A stretch of DNA of 64,000 nucleotides. It comes from Ipomoea triloba. Taxonomy: Eukaryota; Streptophyta; Magnoliopsida; Solanales; Convolvulaceae. This document shows, one piece after another, positions 55,976 through 64,000 of this stretch. The notes beneath the pieces are model-generated. The model was not told the DNA's origin, searched no databases, and was given only the letters and a program-made list of their open reading frames with translations. The stretch's first letter is position 1; every line of letters begins with the position of its first letter. The position numbers were made by a program, and so were the translations under genes. The stretch is taken from NCBI RefSeq assembly GCF_003576645.1, contig NC_044929.1, positions 7,353,326-7,417,325 on the forward strand, in the 5' to 3' direction.

Positions 55976-56036
55976 GTACTATAGGCTACACCTGTAGAGG
56001 TGTAGCGAAAACACTTTTACAAGTGTAGCGTATGGA

Positions 56037-56051
56037 TTTTTTGTACTAGTG
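56037..56051 (-). repeat. Right terminal repeat of the CACTA element
   Basis: TTTTTTGTACTAGTG on the plus strand is the complement of CACTAGTACAAAAAA. The next bases, ATA, would be the 3-bp target duplication, but the other side is missing. Confidence 0.8.
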
Positions 56052-56054
56052 ATA

Positions 56055-59000
56055 CTAGCCCGTTTCAAGATGTCTGTCATATACCGCTGTTGAGAAAGAA
56101 CAACACCAGTGCCAGCTTTGACTAGCTCAATTCCATGGAAGAAACCAGACTCACAAAGATCTCTAATTTTGAAAGTAGTAGACAATTTGGATAGAAGGCC
56201 AACCACCAGTTGCTGATCATTCCCCATCACCAACATATCATCAACATACACTAATAGGTATACACAGGCAGAACCACGAGAGTAGTAGAATAATGACACA
56301 TCAGTCTTTGAAGCTATAAATCCAACCGAAAGTAAAAAATGTTTGCAACCGACTAAACCAAGCTCGTGGGGCTTGTTTTAAACCATATAAGGAGCGTTTC
56401 AACAAACTGACATGATCAGGGAATTGAGTGTCAACATACCTAGGCGGTTGACGCATATAAACAGTTTCAGCTAAATTACCATTCAGAATAGCATTGTGTA
56501 TGTTAAGTTGCCTAATCACCCAGCCTGAAGAAATAGCCAAACTCAAAAGCAATTTGACCGTAGTGGGTTTAACAACTAGACTAAACATATCAAAAAAGTC
56601 CTGGCCAGGAACCTAATTAAAACCCTTTGCTACTAGCCTCGCCTTATGCCTCTCTATTGAACCATCAGCCTTAGTTTAGTATGAAAAACCCACTTACACC
56701 CAATTACATTCATACCTGAGTGAGGAGGGACCAGAATCCATGTCTAATTATGCAAAAGTGCATTGAACTCTTGATCCATTGCCTCACACCATTAAGAAGA
56801 TTTAATAGCATGAGTGTAGCATGTGGGTTCAGGAGGACAAACCTGAGTAGATAGAGCCATATGCGGAGCCACAAACTGACTCCTAGTAACTACCACATGG
56901 GATTGAACATTCGGACGTGTGGACTGCCCACGTGGCCGTCTTCTTTAGCGAGTGGGTGCAATAGCGGTGGCAGCAGGAGGTGGCGGCGGCATTTGCAAAA
57001 CTGATTTAGCCTAGGGTCCCTGCCTAAGAGGAGGTGACTGCAAGGCAACCTTACTAACAAAAGGAAACAATTTCTCATCAAACTACACATGTCTGCAAAC
57101 ATAAATCTTATTAGTCTGTATGTCCATGCATCTGTACCCCCTAAATGACTCAGGGTAACCTAAGAAGACACAAGGAGATTACCGGTAAGACATTTTGTGA
57201 TGATTATAGGGACGCAAGTAAGGATAACAAAGACAACCAAATACACGAAGAAAAGAGTACGAGGGAGGATATTTATGCAACATGTGAGGACTAGAATTCT
57301 ACAAAACACTTGAAGGCATTTTATTAATTAAGTAAACTGCACTTTCAAAAGTAAAATCCCATAAACGAGAGGTAATAGACGCACAAGCCATAAGAGTAAG
57401 ACCTGTTTCAACAATATACCTATGTTTCCCTCAACACAACCATTCTTCTCATGACTGTCTATGATTAATCCCTAATTGTACAAACAGAGTATGCAACTTT
57501 TTATATTCTGCTCCTAGATCAGATTGAATAGACTTAATTTTGCAATTAAAGGAGTGTTCAACCAAGGCACAAAACTTGTCAAAGATGACATATAAATTAA
57601 ACTTCAATTTCATAGGGAAGTACCAAATGTGTAACACGAATGATCATCAACAAAAAGAACGAAATAATGATAACCAGAGGCAGACAAAACAGGAGCTGGT
57701 TCCCAAATATCAGTGTATATTAAATCAAGAACATTCGAACTAGTAGACTCTACGCGTGGCAAAAGGAAACGAGCAGATTTACCCAATTGACACGCAGAAC
57801 ATAAAGTAGAATTACAACGAATAGGACTACTAGACCCACTAACAGAACAAAAATGAAGAATACGACTTAAAACTCTCTAATTTGGATGACCCAATCGATC
57901 ATGCCAAATGGAAGGGAAAACACGAGAAGAAACAAAGGCCTGAGGACTGGCTTTCAGAACAGGAAGTGTGTAAAGTCCACTCGAACTATGGCCGCGTTAG
58001 AGGATTGCCTTAGTTGTTATATCCTTCACAACAAAGAAAGACGGATGAAACTAAAAAAAGACATTATTATCTTTGGTAAAGCGTTGAACAGACAAAAGAG
58101 AAGAAGATAGACCAGGAACATGCAAGATTTGAGACATCTTAAAAACTCTAGAAGGAGTAGTAAAAGAAGCATGTCCAGTATGACTAATAAGTAAACTTTT
58201 ACTATAACTAACACGAAGGGTATCATCACCGTTATACTCCTCAGATGTGGATAGCGCAGCAATGCTTGGGGTGGCGTGATTTGTAGCTACAGTGTCTGGA
58301 ATCCAAAGATGTTAATCAGAAGCAAGATTTAGAGTTCCTTCGGAATATGTTAAATTGGCCTGCAGATGAGAGCCAACAAGGGTATACCAAGTAGGTGCAA
58401 TATGGCCAAAATTCTGACATAACTGGCATAGCGGTTGCCAATTGCCGCTGTGAGATCCACAGCCACGTAACCTGCCTCCTCCATGTGAGCCATGTTTGCG
58501 TTGCACACCACCACCCTGCGATACACGCTGTTGTCCACCAAGCTACTGTGATAACCGTCACGCAACTGGGAACTGCCTCCACGCTGCGAACCTCCTCGCT
58601 AGTGACGATGTTGCCTTCCACGGTTCCACCCACCACGCTGAACAACGAACGCAGCAGATGGAGGCTGGGAACCACCTTCATAGCCATTGCTAGTGATGAA
58701 TGCATGGGATCCAAGTAGATTGACGAGCTCAGGGAGGGTTACGGGCTGTCTACGTACGTTGAGCGAAGCAATGAGAGAGTGAAATTCAGGTCCCAATCCC
58801 CTAAAAACATACATATTCTGCTCCTCTAACGACACATGCCGTCCGACAAGGGCTAGATCTTCCACTATTACCTGTGCCCTAGCAACGCAATCAACAACTG
58901 AAGCATTGCTTCGGTGCAAATTCTGCAATTGACCAAGAAGATGCATAGTACGAGCCCTACTGGAGAAAGCAAGGGCCTGTTCAAGAGCCAACCAGAGGAC

Positions 59001-59372
59001 CTGCAACGTATGACAACCAACCGCAAGATACATGACCTCTTGTGAAAGAGATTAAATCAACATGCTAAGAACGGCCTGATCTTGACGCACTCACAATGCA
59101 TACAGTGGATGAGACTAAGCGGCGAAAACACCTTCAATAGCAGGAAGGAAGGCATTCGGGCAAGGGTTCGTGCCATCAACGAAACCCATTAGTTCATGCT
59201 CGCGAAGAAACGGTACAACCTGAGTCCTCTAAAACAAGAAGTTTTTATTGGTCAATTTATTGCTCACAAAGTGATGAGTAGTGGATAGAGTGGCAACAAC
59301 CGAAGAGATATTAGAAGAAAGAGCAGCATCAGAAATGGTCCGTTCGAAAGAATTCATAGATCCGCCAGCCAT
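56055..59372 (-). pseudogene. copia-3 gag-pol remnant
   Basis: From ATG 59372 (AGGSMNSFERTISDAALS) the gag reads to FVDGTNPCP with an in-frame TAG at 59229-59231 in place of Trp. Further gag is at 58599-59033 (GLGPEFHSLIASLNV). Integrase is at 57449-57637 (IQSDLGAEYKKLH, then a stop). RT is at 56301-56588 (VVKPTTVKLLLSLA, QLNIHNAILNG, SLYGLKQAPRAWF) and 55979-56299 (YVDDMLVMGND). Many frameshifts and stops separate these pieces, so nothing full length can be made. The last codons of the 55979-56299 frame come from the CACTA end, not from copia. Confidence 0.88.
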
Positions 59373-59402
59373 GAAGAAAGAAACCTTGACTAGCTGATAC
59401 CA

Positions 59403-59509
59403 GATGAAAACAAAATATTATATTGATTGAACTTTGTAATTACAATGATAGGGAATAGGAGATATATACAAGGGGAGTCTCAGGAAAACTAGAATAGATA
59501 GTCCTAACA
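59403..59509 (-). repeat. 5' LTR of copia-3
   Basis: On the minus strand it runs from TGTTAGGACTATC to TTTTCATC, directly before TGGTATCAG. About 107 bp, defined by comparison with copia-2 because the 3' LTR is not present here. Confidence 0.65.
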
Positions 59510-59530
59510 TGACTCAAATGCATAAATTAC

Positions 59531-60985
59531 TGATACTTGATAAGCACAAAGAATAGTCTATTTTAAGGGTCAATTACGGGCTAGAATTGTATAGTTTATT
59601 ACCCATTTCTTAAGAATATCATGCATTTAGACTCAGATGTGACCAAAACCTCTAACGAGAACATGGAAGATGTTTTTAAGGTATTCTACAGCCAAAAGGA
59701 GGACTTAAGGCCGAAACTGAGTAGAAAATGAAGAAGTCATGAAGCAGGAGCCTCCCACGCAGCCTCACACGCGTGTGGAGGGGCGTGGAAACATTCCAGT
59801 AGCTCCCCACGCCCTCCACCACGCGTAGCGATAATCGTCGAAGCCTTAAGGCTCGACGCGTCGAGAACGTGCCGTATGATTTTTTCGAAAATTCCTTGAG
59901 GGCTCGACACCTCGAGAACCTTGAATCAGCCCTAGACTATGCTGTGTGAAAATTTGACCATCTTGCCCCTATTTTGTTTCCCCTATATAAGGCTCATTAT
60001 TTCAGACCTTTGAAGGTAGGAAGAGGCACCCAATAACTTTAGATCTAGATTTCTCTTTCTAATTTCTTCCCCTTTGGGGAGGAAGACAATCACTCCTCCT
60101 TAGAATAGATTTAGCTTAGTGTAGAAGATGAAGATCTTGTAGATCCAAAGCTTTCCTTAGGTAATACTCTTCTTTGAATATAAAGTTTGCTCTTTTACTT
60201 TATTGCTTTGTTTCTTTTGTTGATTTAATGCTTTCTATGTTAGAGTAGAATAGTTTGGGTGTGTGTGCCCTTGTTAATCTATGGATTGATGCTTAGAATT
60301 TATCTTATGATCTTGAGATTTGTGGGAGTATGATTGATGTTTATATGGATGATGTTGTTCAATCTTTGCTTCTATTTCCGGCCGGGGTAGTTAGTAAACC
60401 GAGTGGAAGTGAGAGAGTGCGGGATAGCGGCCTCTCACGAGCCCAACTCATCTATGTCTCCGCTCTTAGTCCGAAAGGACGAGATCCGAGAGGAGTGGTA
60501 GGCTAGGTGTTCGATAAAATGCCTCAACCGAATGAGGATTGAGAGTCTGAGTGTGACGCCACTCGGTAGAAAGACCGTGACTCCCTAGATCAATCCCGAA
60601 ACCCAATTCCAAGCTACCTACGATAATCAATCCTTTGGCTTAACTTTGGCATGCACCCCTTCCTTTTACCTTTTGTATTTTCTATCCCTTTTTACCTTCA
60701 AACCAACCATGAACACAACCTCTCCCTATGATTTTTGCAACTCTTACCTTTCAACCTCATGAATGCCAACACGTATTCGGTTCCCATTCGCCATCCTTGA
60801 GAGACACGACACTCGGGGAGTCTTGACTCTTCGTTTTACCACTTTACCTTCACTCCCACTATACACACAACATCAATACTGCTAAAGCAATTGAGGATAA
60901 AATTAGTAACATTAGCTCCAACTAGATCCTAGTACTATTGGAAAAAAAATCTAGATTCATCCCATTAGGGCTTGGTACGTTATCA
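59531..60985 (+). repeat. LTR-like block, possibly a solo gypsy-type LTR
   Basis: The block starts TGATACTTGATAAGC and ends GGTACGTTATCA, so the tips TGATA/TATCA are inverted. It contains a CCCCTATATAAGGC promoter-like motif at 59980-59993 and long non-coding sequence of the kind seen in plant Ty3/gypsy LTRs. No partner LTR, primer-binding site or TSD (ATTAC against TGGTG) was found, so the assignment is tentative. Confidence 0.45.
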
Positions 60986-61052
60986 TGGTGCATTGAGAAA
61001 GGACTACTCTAATTTCCTCGCTTGTAAACTAAGTTAGAATTCTTTGATTTTT

Positions 61053-61770
61053 CTATTCCAAAACTTGCCCAATATTCTCAATTAAGGGGAAGACATTGCC
61101 ATGCCCACCAAAGTTGAAAATATTTTTGAAATATTTGAACACAAGTGGGTGGAAATCATCTCCAACTTTCCAGGTACCGTAATCCCCTTTCAGTCTGCGG
61201 ATTTGATTCTTCTTGTGCCTAACCAAAGCAAAGTTATGGAAGTACTTGGTGTTTAAATCGCCACCTTGGACCAAATCTCTTTGCCCGCTACTTCTAGAAG
61301 GACTCTTCTTGTTCCGTAAGTTTGAGTAGATTTGCATAAATCTGGCAGAATTGTTCCATGCTTTCCCCGTCTCGTTTTGACCGCAGTCGTTCCAAAGCAT
61401 ATTTAAGGGCTTTAATCTTTCGACCAAAATTATTGAAGAGTTCCCCGCCCCATCGTGATAAAGCTTGACAGTAGTGGTTAATATTTTCCTGTAAATTTCT
61501 CTCTGGTACTGCAGTCAATGTCTTTGTCACTACAGCCGTACACCCTTCTTCTTTAAACCAGGCGTTCTTAAAACGGAAGCACCGACTGAGTCGGAACTTA
61601 TCGCTCACTCCTTCTGTTAAAGAGAAAAAAAAATGGCAGAATGATTCAAATGGACCGTAGCAATAATCAACACTTCTGCATGGGGGTGCATTAGTCACCA
61701 TTGGTCTAAGGCCATAGCCCGTTAAGCAAGATAATGAATACACATTAAGAGCATCTCCAACGTGCGACAA
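61053..61770 (-). pseudogene. L1-type LINE ORF2 fragment
   Basis: Two overlapping minus-strand frames carry the linker between endonuclease and reverse transcriptase of plant L1 elements. The first has FRFKNAWFKEEGCTAVV and ALSRWGGELFNNFGRKIKAL. The second has GDLNTKYFHNFALVRHKKNQ and IRRLKGDYGTW. A frameshift near 61290 separates them, and neither endonuclease start nor RT catalytic motif is present. It is a truncated, dead fragment. Confidence 0.75.
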
Positions 61771-62528
61771 AGCAACAAAACCATTTCACCATATTTATAC
61801 ATATGACATAATATTAATATTAGAAAATACAACACAACTTTAAAAAATAAAATAAAATAAAAAATTTCCTAGTCCACCCCCACCTCCTACCAAATTATCA
61901 AAATATTTATCAAATTCACGTTTGATTCAAATCCTCCATGCTCTTGATTTCTCTTTGCAACAATTTGTAATTGTTGGGCTCTAATAGACTCACACGCAAC
62001 TATAATTGTTAACTTCATTTTTTTAAATAATTAATGTTAATGAAAATTATTATTTACATCACAATTTATATTTTATATTAAACTAATTAAATTCGAATTA
62101 ATAATTAAGAAATCAATGCTTTTAGTGTAGAAATTTGGTGTTTTGGTGTAAATAGGTTGGAGATAAATATAATTTGGTATGAGAATATGCTGAAAATATT
62201 GTTTTTGATGTATATTAGGTGGAGAAATTTGGGGGTCGTTTACTAACTTGAAAAAATTGAAGATTTTCCAAAAAAGTAAAGAAATGGAGGGATGGAAAAA
62301 TGGAAAATGGAAATCTTGTTTACTAAAATAATATCTTCAATGGCCTACCTCTTCTCCATTTTCCAACTTCAATTACAAATTTGGAGAAACCTATCTTAGA
62401 TTTCTCCAAATGGAAGAATGGTGAAAGATGTGGATAAAACAGTGTTCATCATGCGGGAGGTTGACCTTTTGAATCTTACTGAGTGCAGTTTTTGTTTCTT
62501 TAATCTTTTTTCCTGCTTAGCTTATCTT
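61771..62528. other. Intergenic DNA with possible MITE fragments
   Basis: AT-rich. A fold-back-like pair of AATGGAAnAATGG and CCATTTTCC motifs around 62240-62420 recurs at the window end (63940-64000). No gene is visible. Confidence 0.45.
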
Positions 62529-62905
62529 CAGGGCCGGTCCAAACATTGTAGAGGCCCTGAGCGAAATTAAAAAAATGGGCCCCTTATATGAAAAACTAAA
62601 ATTTAAATGTAATAATACTAAAAAATAATAATATCAAATAACATGAAATACTATTAGAAAATTTTCAACATTTTTTAAATACAAAAGTAATCATGACAAA
62701 GAAAATTCTATATGCTATGCAAAATCATCGATAATTGCATCAAGATTAACATTCTCTAGCATATCCTTCTCAATTTTTTATTTTCTAATATAATTATAAC
62801 ACTATAATAGATATATGTATACATATACATATATATATGGATGGCCCCTTCTATCTTGGGGCCCTAGGCGGTCGCCCATCCCGCCCGTGCTCAGGACTGA
62901 CCCTG
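62529..62905. mobile_element. hAT-type MITE
   Basis: A 377-bp element with ends CAGGGCCGGTCC and GGACTGACCCTG, imperfect 12-bp inverted repeats. It is flanked by CTTATCTT (62521-62528) and CTTCTCTT (62906-62913), an 8-bp TSD with one mismatch. It contains GGGCCC and GGGGCCCTAGGCGGTCGCC near the ends. End sequence and 8-bp TSD fit the hAT superfamily. Confidence 0.78.
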
Positions 62906-62919
62906 CTTCTCTTGTTTTC

Positions 62920-62928
<9 letters not shown>

Positions 62929-62964
<36 letters not shown>
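62929..62964. repeat. (ATT)n microsatellite
   Basis: About 13 ATT units. Confidence 0.9.
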
Positions 62965-62965
<1 letters not shown>

Positions 62966-63100
62966 TACTGTACAAATGATATATGATTTTATTTAATGAG
63001 GTTTTGCATATCAAACTATGTACTAAAATGATTGAAATAATTGTCATCTGATGAAATGAATTATAAAATTATTTTAAAGAAAATTATATATATATATATA

Positions 63101-63135
63101 CTACCTCCGTCCCATTTTGGATGTCTGATTCGTTT
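63101..63135. repeat. Stowaway-like MITE end
   Basis: CTACCTCCGTCCCATTTTGG followed by ATGTCTGATTCG resembles the terminal repeat of plant Stowaway (Tc1/mariner) MITEs. A matching opposite end was not found, so it is truncated or decayed. Confidence 0.55.
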
Positions 63136-63424
63136 AACGAGGCTTGACTGAAGTTATTTTTAATCTAATTTTTCATAATATTAAATTTAACATTAATATA
63201 TAAAATTTATATATTTAGAAACTACATTTTAACATTAATATATAAAATTTATATATTTAGAAACTACATTAAAATTACTATATATAAAATTTATATATTT
63301 AGAAACTACATTAAAATTACTATTAAACACAAAAAATTAAATTTAAAAATAATAAAAAATTACTAAAGAAAATAAGCAATAAAAAAAGAGTTGGTTTGAC
63401 CAATGAATAGTAAATATGACAGGT

Positions 63425-63626
63425 AAAAATATGTGTCCAGTATTAGTACTTTATATTAAAATTATAGATTTATTTATATTTTAGATATTCATATTATTGT
63501 AAATAATCATAATAATAATAATAATAATGTAAAACATTTTTTATGAATTTGATATTTATATTTCAGGAAATAACTAATATATAACTCCAATATAATGTGT
63601 ATATATTATTATAATTGAAAAAGATA

Positions 63627-63717
<91 letters not shown>

Positions 63718-63890
63718 GGTAATGGATGCATGTGTATGGTAACGGTATTGGGAAAGATAACAAAAGTTATAACATGTTTGTCTAAAATATTGTATAATAC
63801 AACTCTTATAGCATAATGTATTAAAAATGTAATGGAAAAATAGACATAAATGAATAGTATAACCTTCATCGCACTTATTAGTTTTTAGAT
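63425..63890. repeat. Second copy of the 14.3-kb dispersed repeat, inner segment inverted
   Basis: The flanks match 14330-15140 in the same orientation (AAAATATGTGTC, TTAGTACTTTATATTAAAA, TCTAAAATATTGTATAATA, AGCATAATGT). The segment after the (AAT)n run (about 63530-63595) is instead the reverse complement of 14443-14507. This copy has a long (AT)n array at 63627-63712 where the 14-kb copy carries its MITE. Confidence 0.72.
63627..63712. repeat. (TA)n microsatellite
   Basis: About 43 AT units, the longest uninterrupted dinucleotide array in the window. Confidence 0.93.
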
Positions 63891-64000
63891 GAGAGAGAGA
63901 GAGAGAAATTAAAAAAAAAACTAGAGGAATGGGGAATCAAAATTAAAAAAAGTGGAGAAATGGAAAATTGGAGGAATGGAGATGAAAAATTGAAAAAATG

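Larger units (their letters stand above)
37978..56051 (+). mobile_element. CACTA (En/Spm) element, incomplete, heavily interrupted
   Basis: Three CACTA parts lie in the same orientation: a DUF4216-type tail of the main transposase (37978-38310), a second gene with plant-transposase, DUF8039-like and ULP1-type sequences (49388-55353), and a right terminus. The terminus, 56037-56051, reads TTTTTTGTACTAGTG, the complement of a CACTAGTACAAAAAA end, and is preceded by subterminal TTTCCGCGGCACC repeats. The left terminus and most of the main transposase are missing or unseen. The MULE at 38.4-47.8 kb and a Helitron-like element split it. Its right end is inserted in copia-3 RT. Confidence 0.75.
56052..59509 (-). 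mobile_element. Ty1/copia element (copia-3), old, 3'-truncated by CACTA
   Basis: Minus-strand element with a 5' LTR (59403-59509) and a TGGTATCAGC primer-binding site, then gag, protease, integrase and most of RT, all decayed. RT stops at MTDILKRA where the CACTA terminus begins. The missing RNase H and 3' LTR should lie beyond the left end of the CACTA element but were not found in the window. It resembles copia-2 in LTR ending (CATC) and protein sequence. Confidence 0.88.

Noticed and set aside
59531..60985. Confident solo gypsy LTR
   Set aside because: The tips are inverted but flanking 5-mers do not match and no primer-binding site or partner follows, so it is listed only at low confidence.
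63563..63869. Minus-strand frames with long Ile-Tyr runs
   Set aside because: Translation of the (TA)n array at 63627-63712.

Overview
This is nuclear DNA of a flowering plant, almost certainly a eudicot. It is AT-rich, has spliced genes with plant-type GT-AG introns, and is dominated by transposable elements (TEs). I cannot name the genus from sequence alone. Four host genes are supported: an F-box/leucine-rich-repeat gene on the minus strand (10.7-12.0 kb), a seven-exon TM9/nonaspanin gene on the plus strand (15.3-19.2 kb), an intronless BIC-type cryptochrome inhibitor (31.0-31.3 kb), and a three-exon QCR9 gene for a complex III subunit (32.4-34.6 kb, minus strand). The QCR9 exons are too short for an ORF search and were found by reading the minus strand.

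Left part (0-30 kb). There is an RNase H-like pseudogene fragment, a decayed Ty1/copia element (copia-1, 3.57-7.75 kb), and the F-box and TM9 genes. A MITE with a 9-bp target-site duplication (TSD) lies just upstream of TM9, and a tRNA-derived SINE sits in TM9 intron 4. Then come a 1.2-kb non-autonomous DNA transposon, two copies of a CCTAGGCG-rich MITE with TSDs, another MITE, and a young copia element (copia-2, 25.2-29.5 kb). Copia-2 has identical LTRs and an open pol, but its 5' part is scrambled beside an assembly gap.

Right part (36-60 kb) is a nest of transposons. A minus-strand copia element (copia-3) is cut by the right end of a CACTA element. The CACTA element is split by a 9.4-kb Mutator-like element (MULE), and one intron of its second gene holds a Helitron-like insertion. 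The MULE has a FAR1-type transposase that reads open for about 615 codons and, convergent to it, a multi-exon ULP1-type (C48) protease pseudogene. Its non-coding DNA is full of TGCACAC/GTGTGCA motifs, many inside tandem repeats. This is the most interesting object in the window. The end of the window holds an LTR-like block, an L1-type LINE fragment, a hAT MITE and a rearranged copy of a repeat also seen at 14.3 kb.

Two 25-N gaps (26.55 and 48.68 kb) each have inverted duplicated sequence on their left, so local order there should be distrusted. Exon joins were worked out by hand from reading frame, splice consensus and remembered family sequences; none was tested by a search.
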